Part shown: piece by piece, positions 4,630 through 12,344 of the stretch
Layout of the letters: the number at the start of each line of letters is the position of its first letter
Numbering within the stretch: the stretch's first letter is position 1
Source of the DNA: JAJVID01 sp035275805
GTDB lineage: Bacteria; Acidobacteriota; Blastocatellia; RBC074
Assembly: GCA_035275805.1 (NCBI GenBank)
Contig: DATEMG010000187.1
Coordinates: forward strand, 1-16,520
Length of the DNA stretch: 16,520 nt
Reading direction: 5' to 3'
Program-made: the position numbers and the translations under genes
Notes under the pieces: model-generated
Told to the model about the DNA's origin: nothing
Databases searched by the model: none
What the model saw: only the letters and a program-made list of their open reading frames with translations

Positions 4630-6747
4630 ATGGCGCCAGATCTTATGTTTGAACGTCGTCTTGCGCTTGCCCCCGCGACCCTCATCAGCGCGTATCGAAC
4701 GATGTACGCTTCGCGCCGGATCGACGATAAAGAATTGTTGCTCAAGCGGCAGAACCGGACCTTTTTCCAGATCAATGGTGTGGGACATGAGGCCGTTCTG
4801 GCCGCCGCCGGCTTATTGTTGCGGCCCGCCTACGACTGGTTCTTCGCCTACTACCGCGACCGCGCATTGGTCTTGAGCCTGGGCATCACGCCCTATGATC
4901 AATTGCTCGCCGCCGTGGCGGCGGAAGACGACCCTAATTCGGGCGCCCGTCAGATGCCTTCACACTGGAGCAACCCCCAGCTCAACATATTTTCGCGATC
5001 ATCCGCTACCGGCACGCAGTTTTTGCAGGCCGTCGGCGCTGCCGAGGCGGGCTACCGCTATTCGATGATCAAGGAGATCGAAGATCGCGCTGCCCACTTC
5101 AAACACGACGAGGTCGTTTACGTCTCGGCGGGCGACGGCACGACCAGCGAAGGCGAATTCTGGGAATCGCTCAACACGGCCTGCAATCTGAAGCTGCCGG
5201 TTTTGTACCTGATCGAAGACAACGGGTACGCGATCTCGGTCCCCGTGGAGGTCCAGACCGCCGGGGGGAGCATTTCGCGCCTGGTCTCTTCTTTACCTGG
5301 CCTCTATATCGAGGAGTGCGACGGGACAGACTTTCTGGCCAGTTACGAGACGCTCAGCCGCGCCGTCGTATACGCCCGCGAACGCCGAGGCCCCGCGCTG
5401 GTTCACGCCCACGTCATCCGGCCTTACTCGCATTCGCAATCGGACGACGAAACGCTCTACCGCCCCGAAGAGGAGCGCGTCAACGAGGCCGCCCGCGACC
5501 CGATTAAGCGGCTCGGCGATCTGCTGATCCGCGAGGGCCTTCTGACTGAAGAAGAGTTGCAGAAGGTCAAAGACGAGGCCGACGCCGAGGTCAACGACGC
5601 CGCCGAGCGCGCGCTTGCCCGTCCCCAGCCGCCGAAAGAATCGGCTATGCTCTACGTCTATTCGCCTGACGTCGATCCGACCTCGCCCGAATTCGACACC
5701 GAAGACCAGGCGCATTTGAACGGCCGGGAAGGCACGATGGTGGACCTGATCAACCGCTGCCTGCACGAAGAGATGGAGCGCAATCCGCGTATCGTCGTGC
5801 TCGGCGAAGACGTGGCCGACGCAAGCCGCGCCGAATATCTGAGCCGCCTCAAGGGCAAAGGGGGGGTCTTCAAGGTCACTGCCAATTTGCAGCGCCGATT
5901 CGGCGGCGACCGCGTCTATAACACCCCGCTTGCCGAAGCCAACGTCATCGGCCGCTCCATAGGAATGGCCGCGCGGGGCCTGAAGCCCATAGCCGAAATA
6001 CAGTTCTTCGATTACATCTGGCCCGCGTTCATGCAACTGCGCGACGAGGCGCCGCTGCTGCGGTGGCGCTCGAACAACAGGTGGAAATGCCCTATGGTCG
6101 TCCGCGTTCCGGTGGGCGGCTATCTGAAAGGCGGCGCGATCTATCACAGCCAGTCTGGAGTCTCGACGTTCACCTCGATCCCAGGATGGCGCGTGGTCAT
6201 GCCGTCAAACGCGCTCGACGCGAACGGGTTGTTGCGCACCGCCATCCGGTGCGACGACCCGGTGCTTTTCCTCGAACACAAACACCTCTATCGGCAGACC
6301 TACAACAAGAGCCCATATCCAGGACCTGATTTCATGATCCCCTTCGGCAAGGCCAGGGTCGTGCGCGAAGGCGCAGACCTGACGATCATCACCTACGGCG
6401 CCCTGGTTCAACGTTCGCTCGTCGCCGCCAAGCAGGCCGCCAAGGAAGAGATCAGCGTTGAGGTGATCGACCTGCGCAGTCTCAACCCGTATGACTGGCG
6501 GGCGATCGAACGCAGCGTCAGGAAGACCAACCGCGCGCTCATCGTTTACGAAGATTGCGTCTCGTGGGGTTATGGCGCGGAGATCGCTGCGCGCATCGCC
6601 GACGAACTCTTCGACCAGCTCGACGCCCCCGTCAAACGCGTGGCCGCGCTAGATTGCTTCGTGGCCTACGCGCCCGACGTCGAAGACGCCATCCTGCCGC
6701 AGATCGACGACGTGCTCGAAGCTATTCAAGACCTCGCGGCTTATTGA
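4630..6747 (+). CDS. 2-oxoacid dehydrogenase E1, fused alpha and beta subunits (branched-chain type)
   Basis: A thiamine-diphosphate decarboxylase of 705 residues that starts oxidative decarboxylation of 2-oxoacids and passes the acyl group to a lipoyl-E2. The alpha part (about 15-330) holds the ThDP motif from GDGTTSEGEF (168-177) to the Mg-binding DNGYAIS (197-203). It also carries the loop SHSQSDDETLYR (267-278), which resembles the loop phosphorylated in eukaryotic branched-chain E1. The beta part begins near REGTMVDLINRCLHEEM (366-382) and runs through VVLGEDVAD (389-397) to the end, with transketolase-type pyrimidine-binding and C-terminal domains. The joining segment (330-365) is short. 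The SDD-YR loop favours branched-chain oxoacids, but pyruvate cannot be excluded. AAGGAGA (4611-4617) lies 12 nt upstream. No E2 or E3 is in the window, so they must be encoded elsewhere. Confidence 0.9.
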   Translation: MAPDLMFERRLALAPATLISAYRTMYASRRIDDKELLLKRQNRTFFQINGVGHEAVLAAAGLLLRPAYDWFFAYYRDRALVLSLGITPYDQLLAAVAAEDDPNSGARQMPSHWSNPQLNIFSRSSATGTQFLQAVGAAEAGYRYSMIKEIEDRAAHFKHDEVVYVSAGDGTTSEGEFWESLNTACNLKLPVLYLIEDNGYAISVPVEVQTAGGSISRLVSSLPGLYIEECDGTDFLASYETLSRAVVYARERRGPALVHAHVIRPYSHSQSDDETLYRPEEERVNEAARDPIKRLGDLLIREGLLTEEELQKVKDEADAEVNDAAERALARPQPPKESAMLYVYSPDVDPTSPEFDTEDQAHLNGREGTMVDLINRCLHEEMERNPRIVVLGEDVADASRAEYLSRLKGKGGVFKVTANLQRRFGGDRVYNTPLAEANVIGRSIGMAARGLKPIAEIQFFDYIWPAFMQLRDEAPLLRWRSNNRWKCPMVVRVPVGGYLKGGAIYHSQSGVSTFTSIPGWRVVMPSNALDANGLLRTAIRCDDPVLFLEHKHLYRQTYNKSPYPGPDFMIPFGKARVVREGADLTIITYGALVQRSLVAAKQAAKEEISVEVIDLRSLNPYDWRAIERSVRKTNRALIVYEDCVSWGYGAEIAARIADELFDQLDAPVKRVAALDCFVAYAPDVEDAILPQIDDVLEAIQDLAAY

Positions 6748-6754
6748 TTTTCGC

Positions 6755-6778
6755 GGGACAGACTGAAGTCTATCTCAC
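6755..6778. repeat. Dispersed GGACAGACT palindrome, copy 1
   Basis: gggacagact (6755-6764), then ga, then agtctatctcac (6767-6778) forms an imperfect palindrome filling most of the 38-nt gap between the E1 stop and the MOSC start. The same element recurs twice at 11183-11246. It leaves no recognisable Shine-Dalgarno site for the MOSC gene. Confidence 0.7.
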
Positions 6779-6785
6779 TCTCGGT

Positions 6786-7229
6786 ATGGATTCTTTGATT
6801 GGAAAATTGACGGGATTATACGTCGGATCACAGAAGGGCGAAGGCAAAACTTCGGTCGAATCCGCCGAATTGATCGCCGGTCATGGGATACGCGGCGACA
6901 GCCACGCGGGACGCGATCCCGATCGTCAGGTCAGCCTCTTCGCCGCCGAAACCCTGCGCGGGATACAGAACGAAGGCTTTGAAGTCTCGGCCGGAGGCCT
7001 GAGCGCCAACCTCTTCACTGAAAACATCGCCCTCGATTCTCTCAAACCCGGCGCGCGACTTCGCATAGGCGAGGCAGTCATCGAGATCGCCGAGGCGCGC
7101 ATACCATGCCGCTCGATCACGAAAATAGACAACCGCCTTCCGAAGCGGCTCTTCGGCCAATGCGGACAGATTGGTCGGATCATCAAAGGCGGCGTCGCAC
7201 GGGTCGGCGATGGAGTCGAAATAATTTAG
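6786..7229 (+). CDS. MOSC domain protein
   Basis: A stand-alone MOSC domain of 147 residues, the fold found at the C-terminus of molybdenum cofactor sulfurases and in YiiM/YuaD-like proteins. These are proposed to handle sulfur or act on molybdenum-cofactor-linked substrates. Visible landmarks are IRGDSHAGRD (35-44), SANLFTENI (73-81, the usual G-ENL position), LRIGEAVIEI (92-101) and the conserved cysteine in ARIPCRSI (Cys108), with a second Cys126 in QCGQIGRI. The frame is open upstream inside the E1 gene, but the ATG at 6786 gives the normal domain start. The gene lies 38 nt after E1 with only the palindromic repeat between them, so it may be read with E1. No molybdoenzyme gene is nearby and the substrate is unknown. 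Confidence 0.85.
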   Translation: MDSLIGKLTGLYVGSQKGEGKTSVESAELIAGHGIRGDSHAGRDPDRQVSLFAAETLRGIQNEGFEVSAGGLSANLFTENIALDSLKPGARLRIGEAVIEIAEARIPCRSITKIDNRLPKRLFGQCGQIGRIIKGGVARVGDGVEII

Positions 7230-7304
7230 GTGTCAGGTGTCAGGTGTCAGGTGTCAGTAAAAGAGTGATTTCGCAGATTCATACCTGACACCTGGAACCT
7301 AAAT
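7224..7304. repeat. AGGTGTC tandem array with inverted copies
   Basis: The 7-nt unit aggtgtc is repeated four times plus 2 nt at 7228-7257, beginning within the MOSC stop codon. The downstream part holds its complement, acctgacacct at 7283-7293. An outer pair atttaggt (7224-7231) / acctaaat (7297-7304) closes the structure. The whole 75-nt gap between MOSC and the M1 peptidase is therefore one large inverted repeat. The peptidase ATG follows it immediately. Confidence 0.85.
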
Positions 7305-8930
7305 ATGATTGCTGACATTGCCATGCAAAAATCCCTTCGCTTCGTTTTCACACTGCTACTGTGTACACAGTGCGTCTCGATCGCCGTCGCCGACGATTAC
7401 CCGCGCAACGCGGGGCTCGACGTGATTCATTACCGGCTGAGCCTGACGATCAAAGACGCGAGCGACGAGATTCAGGCAGAGGCGGAAATCCTCTTCGACT
7501 TCAGACAGGACGGCGTGAAAACGATTCGGTTCGATTTTGTGGGATTGTCCGTTGACCGTGTTACCGAAAATCGGCGCGAAGCGCAGTTCACACATGCGGG
7601 CGGCAAGCTGACCATCACCCTATCGGGAGATTACCGTCGCGGCGACCGGGGACGAGTCACGGTCAAATACCACGGGCGGCCGGCGGACGGATTGATCATC
7701 CGCAAAAACAAGTTCGGCGACTTCGCGGTCTTCGGCGACAACTGGCCCGACCGCGCGCGCCAATGGTTCCCCTCGATTGATCACCCATACGACAAGGCCA
7801 CGGTCGAATTCCTCGTCACCGCGCCGGCGCGCCTGGAAGTCGTCGCCAACGGCAAGTTGATTGAAAAAACGAGCCTTCAGAACGGAAATGTCATGACGCA
7901 TTGGAGCGAGACGGCGCCGATCCCAACCTACTGCATGGTCATCGGGGCGACCGAGTTTTCGATCATCGACGTCGGAACGGTCGAGCGCGCCGGAGACGAC
8001 ATAGAGCTTTTCTATTACCTCTTCCCTAAAGACCGCGACAAAGGGCTGAAAGGCTACGGTCGGACTAAAAAGATGGTCGAATTCTTCTCGAACCTTATCG
8101 GGCCGTACCCTTATGAAAAACTGGCGCTCGTGCAATCTTCGACGCGCTACGGCGGGATGGAAAATTCTAGCAGCGTCTTTCTGGCCGAAAACCTGTTCAA
8201 CGAAGGAACTAACTCCCACGAGATCGCCCACCAGTGGTTCGGCGATTCGGTCACCGAAGCGGATTGGCATCACCTGTGGCTGAGCGAAGGTTTCGCCACT
8301 TACTTCGGCAATCTCTTTTTCGAGCAGGCCGACGGCCGCGATAAATTCATCCGGCTGATGCGCATGGACAAAGCAAAGTACATCAAGTCGTATGAGTCTT
8401 TTGGGGCGGGCGCGCCTCCGATATACGACCCGACGATCACCGATCTGACGAAGCTGCTCAACGCTAACAACTATCAGAAAGGCGGCTGGACGCTGCACAT
8501 GCTTCGCCACGTGATGGGCGATGAAAAATTCTTCGCCGGCATTCGCGATTATTATCAAACCTACCGCGACCGCAATGCGCTGACCGATGATTTGCGAAAG
8601 GTGATGGAAGCTCACTACGGCCGGCCGCTCGACTGGTTCTTCCAGCAGTGGGTCTTCGAGCCGGGCTATCCCGTCTACGATGCGACCTGGAATTGGGACG
8701 AGACGGCGAAAGCGCTGAAGCTGCGCGTCGCGCAAAAACAATCGCCGACCGTCTTTCGCATGCCGCTCGACGTCGAATTCAAGACCGGCGGCGCGACTCG
8801 GCGCGAGGTCATCCAGGTCAACGAACGCGAACAGACGTTCAATTTCAAGCTCGACGCGAAGCCGCAAAGCGTGGCGCTTGATCCCGACGAATGGGTATTG
8901 AAAGTTTTGACGATCAATGAAGGGAGATGA
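7305..8930 (+). CDS. Secreted M1-family zinc metallopeptidase
   Basis: An exported aminopeptidase of the gluzincin M1 family (541 aa). A signal peptide covers about 7-29 (LRFVFTLLL core, cleavage after AVA). The N-terminal beta domain (33-215) resembles the saddle of leukotriene-A4-hydrolase-like enzymes. The catalytic part has the substrate-binding GGMEN (283-287), the zinc motif HEIAH (305-309) with the third ligand Glu328 in LSEGFATYF, and Tyr390 in NNYQKGG as the likely transition-state tyrosine. All catalytic residues are present. It lacks the long C-terminal helical domain of PepN and is short, as in other bacterial secreted members. The second ATG at 7323 gives a more typical signal peptide (MQKSLRF), so the true start may be there; neither has a strong Shine-Dalgarno. 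It probably degrades peptides in the periplasm and is co-transcribed with the propeller gene. Confidence 0.9.
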   Translation: MIADIAMQKSLRFVFTLLLCTQCVSIAVADDYPRNAGLDVIHYRLSLTIKDASDEIQAEAEILFDFRQDGVKTIRFDFVGLSVDRVTENRREAQFTHAGGKLTITLSGDYRRGDRGRVTVKYHGRPADGLIIRKNKFGDFAVFGDNWPDRARQWFPSIDHPYDKATVEFLVTAPARLEVVANGKLIEKTSLQNGNVMTHWSETAPIPTYCMVIGATEFSIIDVGTVERAGDDIELFYYLFPKDRDKGLKGYGRTKKMVEFFSNLIGPYPYEKLALVQSSTRYGGMENSSSVFLAENLFNEGTNSHEIAHQWFGDSVTEADWHHLWLSEGFATYFGNLFFEQADGRDKFIRLMRMDKAKYIKSYESFGAGAPPIYDPTITDLTKLLNANNYQKGGWTLHMLRHVMGDEKFFAGIRDYYQTYRDRNALTDDLRKVMEAHYGRPLDWFFQQWVFEPGYPVYDATWNWDETAKALKLRVAQKQSPTVFRMPLDVEFKTGGATRREVIQVNEREQTFNFKLDAKPQSVALDPDEWVLKVLTINEGR

Positions 8931-8937
8931 AACGAAG

Positions 8938-10230
8938 ATGGCGAAGATAATTCCGGCTCTCCTTACGGCTTTCCTTTGTCTGGCGGCATACGCCGGCGAT
9001 AACTGGCCGCAGTTCCGCGGACCCGAAGGAACGGGTCATTCGGACGCGCGCGACCTGCCGCTCAATTGGAGCGAGACGAACAACGTCGTCTGGAAGACGC
9101 CGATCCACGACCGCGGCTGGTCGTCTCCGGTCATTTACGGCGATCAAATATGGTTGACGACCGCCGCGCAGGACGGGCGCAAACTTTTTGCGGTCTGCGT
9201 CGACCGCGAGACGGGCCGCGTGGTCCAGGACATGAAGCTATTCGAGGTGGCGCAGCCACAATACGCGCACCCGTTCAACACCTACGCCTCGCCCACGCCG
9301 GTGATCGAAGATGGACGAGTTTACATCACTTTCGGATCGCCGGGCACGGCCTGCATCGATACGAAGAGCTTCAAGGTTCTGTGGGAGCGCCGAGACATCG
9401 AGTGCAACCATTTTCGCGGCGCCGGTTCGTCGCCGATCATCTTTCGCAACCTGCTGATCATGCACTTCGACGGCAGCGACCATCAGTTCGTCGTCGCGCT
9501 GGACAAACAGACCGGCAAGACGGTCTGGATGACGAAGCGATCGATAGACTTTCAGGACGTCGACGCGAACGGAAAGATCGCCGCCGACGGGGACTTTCGG
9601 AAGGCATTCGCCACGCCGCACGTCGCGATGATCGACGGCAGGTGGGAGTTGATCAGCCTGGGCGCGAAGGCCGCTTACTCCTACGATCCGCTCACCGGCA
9701 AGGAACTCTGGCGTGTCGAAGAGCGCGAGCAGCATTCGGCCAGTACGCGCCCGGTGATCGGCCACGGGATGATCTTCTTCCCCACCGGATTTTCCGCCGG
9801 CCAGTTGTTCGCCGTCCGGACCGGCGGCAATGGGCTTATCACCGGCACCCACGTCGTTTGGAAGGTCAAGCGCTCGGTTTCAAACAAACCCTCGATCCTG
9901 CTGATTGACGACCTGATTTACATGATCAACGACGCCGGCATCGCCAGTTGCGTTGAGGCGAAGACCGGGGAATTGGTCTGGCAAAAACGGATCGGCGGCG
10001 AATACTCCGCCTCGCCGGTTTACGCCGACGGAAAAATCTGGCTCTTCAGCGAGGACGGCAAAACCACAGTGATCCGTCCGGGAAGAACCTTCGAGACGCT
10101 GGCGGAAAATCAACTAGATGACGGCTTCCTGGCCTCACCCGCCGTCGCGGACAAGGCGTTCTACCTGCGAACCAGAACGCATCTTTACAGAATAGAAAAC
10201 AGAGTAGAGAAAAAACGGGACGAGAAATGA
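8938..10230 (+). CDS. Secreted PQQ-like beta-propeller repeat protein
   Basis: A 430-residue exported protein built of WD/PQQ-type blades. The signal peptide is residues 1-19 (cleavage AYA/GD) and the mature part opens with NWPQFRGPEGTG (22-33), the start motif of a large family of acidobacterial and planctomycete propellers. Blade signatures of the form 'TGK.VW' are visible (ETGRVV, QTGKTVW, LTGKELW, KTGELVWQ), each followed by short strands. Such proteins bind partner proteins or substrates outside the cytoplasm. Residues that coordinate PQQ and calcium in quinoprotein dehydrogenases were not recognised, so enzymatic use of PQQ is not claimed. The start at 8938 gives the signal peptide directly at the N-terminus, and gggag (8922-8926) lies 11 nt upstream. 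An ATG at 8917 overlaps the peptidase end. It starts 7 nt after the M1 peptidase stop and surely shares its transcript. Confidence 0.85.
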   Translation: MAKIIPALLTAFLCLAAYAGDNWPQFRGPEGTGHSDARDLPLNWSETNNVVWKTPIHDRGWSSPVIYGDQIWLTTAAQDGRKLFAVCVDRETGRVVQDMKLFEVAQPQYAHPFNTYASPTPVIEDGRVYITFGSPGTACIDTKSFKVLWERRDIECNHFRGAGSSPIIFRNLLIMHFDGSDHQFVVALDKQTGKTVWMTKRSIDFQDVDANGKIAADGDFRKAFATPHVAMIDGRWELISLGAKAAYSYDPLTGKELWRVEEREQHSASTRPVIGHGMIFFPTGFSAGQLFAVRTGGNGLITGTHVVWKVKRSVSNKPSILLIDDLIYMINDAGIASCVEAKTGELVWQKRIGGEYSASPVYADGKIWLFSEDGKTTVIRPGRTFETLAENQLDDGFLASPAVADKAFYLRTRTHLYRIENRVEKKRDEK

Positions 10231-10239
10231 CGCGGGGGG

Positions 10240-10245
10240 TATAAT
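10240..10245 (+). promoter_or_regulatory. TATAAT -10 element upstream of the trypsin-like gene
   Basis: A perfect TATAAT lies 9 nt after the propeller stop, in a GC-rich context. The expected -35 position (10217-10222, gggacg) does not match consensus, so an activator or an alternative sigma factor would be needed. The leader would be about 70 nt, ending in GGAGGAG at 10309-10315. Confidence 0.35.
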
Positions 10246-10320
10246 TGCGGCGGGCCTCTACGAACCGCTTACTTTAGCTCCCGAATCACTCAATCCTCAA
10301 AACCCAATGGAGGAGATCCA

Positions 10321-11166
10321 ATGCGTTACACTCGCCACCTGCTTGTCCTGGCGCTCGTCATGGCCGTCTCTATCACCTTCCTCACTCCGTCTCGCGTGAA
10401 AGCCATCGTCTACGGCTTCGTGGACACAAACAATGTTTTCAGTAACAGCGGCGCGTTCATCGTCAAATCGCCGACCACAGGCGATATCTCTCCGATCTGT
10501 TCGGGAACGTTGATCTCGCCGACGGTCTTTTTGACCGCCAGCCACTGCACCATCTTCTTCGAGAACGACCTGGCGCCGCTTGGCTTTAGGGCCTTCGTCA
10601 GTTTCGACAACCCGATTCCCTTCGGCGATCTGACCAGCAATCAGACCAGGCTGATCCCTGTCACTCAGGTCGTCACGAATCCGAATTTCAACCAGGCTCA
10701 GAGTGACACCGGGGACATCGCGGTTTTACTGGTTCGCGCCAAAGATACACATGGGATAACTCCAGCGCAGCTTCCCCCCGCAGGACTGCTCGATCAATTG
10801 GCCGTGCAAAACGGCCTCAAGAGCGCTGTCTTCACTCCGGTCGGCTACGGATTGCAAAATCGAGTGACGGGCGGAGGGCCGCCGTTCTTCCAGGATATGA
10901 ATCCCGTGCCGAGGATGTACGCCAATGCCGGTTTCAACGCGTTGAATAATACTTTCCTGCGGCTGTCGCAGAACCCGGCGGTCGGTAACGGCGGAGCCTG
11001 TTTCGGCGATTCGGGCGGGCCGAATTTCTTGGATTACAACGGCGCGCGTCTTCTCGTCGCAATCACCATCACAGGCGACGCGGTCTGTCGCTCGACCAAT
11101 GTTGTTTATCGCACCGACACGGCGTCTGCGCGTAACTTCCTCGCGCCGTATGTCGCGCTTCCCTAA
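10321..11166 (+). CDS. Secreted trypsin-like (S1) serine protease
   Basis: An exported chymotrypsin-fold protease of 281 residues. The catalytic triad is His75 in LTASHC, Asp132 in TGDIAVLLV and Ser231 in CFGDSGGPN. Cys60/Cys76 and Cys227/Cys256 are placed for the two standard disulfides. A signal peptide covers 1-28 and its predicted cleavage after RVKA would leave IVYG at the new N-terminus, the position of the mature IVGG of trypsins; Asp230 is available to receive it. The S1 pocket residue, usually six before the Ser, falls at Gly225 rather than Asp, so trypsin-like cleavage after Lys/Arg is not assured. GGAGGAG (10309-10315) is a strong ribosome-binding site 5 nt before the ATG. It lies 90 nt after the propeller gene, with its own possible promoter, and converges on the secreted His-rich gene. 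Confidence 0.9.
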   Translation: MRYTRHLLVLALVMAVSITFLTPSRVKAIVYGFVDTNNVFSNSGAFIVKSPTTGDISPICSGTLISPTVFLTASHCTIFFENDLAPLGFRAFVSFDNPIPFGDLTSNQTRLIPVTQVVTNPNFNQAQSDTGDIAVLLVRAKDTHGITPAQLPPAGLLDQLAVQNGLKSAVFTPVGYGLQNRVTGGGPPFFQDMNPVPRMYANAGFNALNNTFLRLSQNPAVGNGGACFGDSGGPNFLDYNGARLLVAITITGDAVCRSTNVVYRTDTASARNFLAPYVALP

Positions 11167-11182
11167 ATCGGAGCAGCCCGCA

Positions 11183-11246
11183 GTGGGACAGACTTTAATC
11201 TATCCGTGGCCTGAATTTTGGGTGGACGGACTAAAGTCTGTCTCAC
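11183..11246. repeat. Paired GGACAGACT palindromes between convergent genes (copies 2 and 3)
   Basis: gtgggacagacttta (11183-11197) and taaagtctgtctcac (11232-11246) are inverted copies with one mismatch in 15, 34 nt apart. Each arm is itself half of a smaller palindrome (gacagacttta-atctatcc, ggacggact-aa-agtctgtct). The pair fills the gap between the convergent trypsin-like and His-rich genes and could act as a two-way terminator, although no T-tract is present. The same element occurs at 6755-6778. Confidence 0.75.
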
Positions 11247-11250
11247 TCGA

Positions 11251-11811
11251 TCAGTTTTCAATTTCGCCGGAATCACCGGTCTGATGATCTTTGATTTGAA
11301 AGCGCAAGAATTCGTGAATCGCTTTTACGGCTTCGGGGTTGTTTGTCGAAATACGTACGCGTCCCCCGCGCTCCAGCGCCTGGAACTCGTACTTGATCTC
11401 TGTCTTCAGGCTCCGCATCGCGGGTATTCCTGGCGGCGTTTGCGCGTGGATGAGCATCGGCGCGGTGAAGTCGCCTTCGGAAAACTTCTTTGCGATATGC
11501 TTAAGATGCTGGCGGATTTGGTTACGACTGGCGGCGTCATTGGCGTCGATTGCTTCGACCTGGATCACGCCGCCGCTGGGTTTGAGCAGAAAGTGATGGG
11601 TCGTTTTCGCGTGCGAAAACCCCATTACCGCGTCGCCGCGCCGGTTCACGCCGCCGAGATGGCTGTCGTGATTGTGATCCGCCTTCTGATCCGATTTTGA
11701 TTTTTCGGATTGACGCTGATGATCGTCGTGAGATTGGCTTTGAGCGCCGGCGAGCGTGACGCCGGCGACGAGGAACGCGAGAACGGTCACAAGGCGAATG
11801 ACGTGTTTCAT
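11251..11811 (-). CDS. Secreted histidine-rich protein of unknown function
   Basis: A 186-residue exported protein. The signal peptide covers 1-23 (cleavage AGA/QS). A polar linker rich in His and Asp follows (HDDH 28-31, DHNHDSH 45-51). Then comes a compact domain starting GGVNRRGDAVMGFSH (53-67) with KTTHHFLL (69-76), PMLIHAQTPPGIP (118-130), LKTEIKYEF (135-143) and AVKAIHEFLRFQIKDH (161-176). I do not know a function; I recall similar acidobacterial proteins only as hypothetical. The histidines suggest metal binding outside the cytoplasm, which is inference. The start overlaps the merR stop by 4 nt (ATGA), so the two are translationally coupled and should be controlled by the MerR-type promoter at 12343-12374. 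The gene ends facing the trypsin-like gene across the paired palindromes. Confidence 0.75.
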   Translation of the reverse strand: MKHVIRLVTVLAFLVAGVTLAGAQSQSHDDHQRQSEKSKSDQKADHNHDSHLGGVNRRGDAVMGFSHAKTTHHFLLKPSGGVIQVEAIDANDAASRNQIRQHLKHIAKKFSEGDFTAPMLIHAQTPPGIPAMRSLKTEIKYEFQALERGGRVRISTNNPEAVKAIHEFLRFQIKDHQTGDSGEIEN

Positions 11812-12344
11812 GACTTTCTCTCCTTCTTCTTTGCATGGTTTGAACGGCGCGGTTTAAGCGGGCCAATCGCCCTGATGTCGGCGATGCCGATGGCGGCCAT
11901 AGTTTCGAGCAGGCGCGCCGGCTCATCCGCCGGGACGGAATCGAGCCGTCTGTCCCAGTCTTTTAAAAGCTCCCGCATCTCGTCACGCATCGCCGTCAGA
12001 TCGCGCACGAGCGCTTCAATCTCATCGAGTTTCGCCGCCGCGAGTTCGCGCACTTGACGGCACGGCGCGCCGCCGGCGTCGCGAACTTTGAAGACGCGCT
12101 CCAGGTCGTCGAGCTTGAAACCGATCGCAAGGGCAGCGCGGATGAGCCGCACGCGTTCAACGGCGTGTCGCGGGTATTCGCGATAGCCGTTTGGAGCGCG
12201 CCGAGGCTTGAGCAGCCCCTTGCGCTCATAATGCCGCAGGGTGTCGGCGCTCACGCCCGAAACCCTCGCCAGTTCGCCTGATCGCAGCGGACCGCCCTCA
12301 TGTTGCTCTCTCTTCGATGGAGTTTTTTTCGACACGGCAGGCAT
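11808..12344 (-). CDS. MerR-family transcriptional regulator
   Basis: A 178-residue DNA-binding regulator. The MerR winged helix-turn-helix is at 20-48 (LRSGELARVSGVSADTLRHYERKGLL), followed by the wing (NGYREYPRHAV, 52-62) and a long dimerisation helix (about 100-132). It resembles the zinc/heavy-metal branch: Cys95 in GGAPCRQV sits where ZntR has its first metal cysteine. The C-terminal loop that in ZntR carries three more cysteines is here a cysteine-free segment (RLDSVPADEPARLLE, 133-147). The frame is open to 12428, but that would read through the promoter. The ATG at 12344 itself overlaps the -10 box, so the GTG at 12335, right at the expected transcription start, may be the real start. 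It probably represses and activates its own operon with the His-rich gene. The inducer is unknown. Confidence 0.85.
   Translation of the reverse strand: MPAVSKKTPSKREQHEGGPLRSGELARVSGVSADTLRHYERKGLLKPRRAPNGYREYPRHAVERVRLIRAALAIGFKLDDLERVFKVRDAGGAPCRQVRELAAAKLDEIEALVRDLTAMRDEMRELLKDWDRRLDSVPADEPARLLETMAAIGIADIRAIGPLKPRRSNHAKKKERKS

Noticed and set aside
4567..4788. Small minus-strand frame over the E1 promoter and start
   Set aside because: No motif, overlaps the true E1 N-terminus and promoter.
5293..6147. Minus-strand open frame (284 codons) opposite E1
   Set aside because: A shadow of the E1 gene with low-complexity content and no motif.
7620..8867. Minus-strand open frame (415 codons) opposite the M1 peptidase
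   Set aside because: Explained by the codon bias of the plus-strand peptidase; no recognisable motif.
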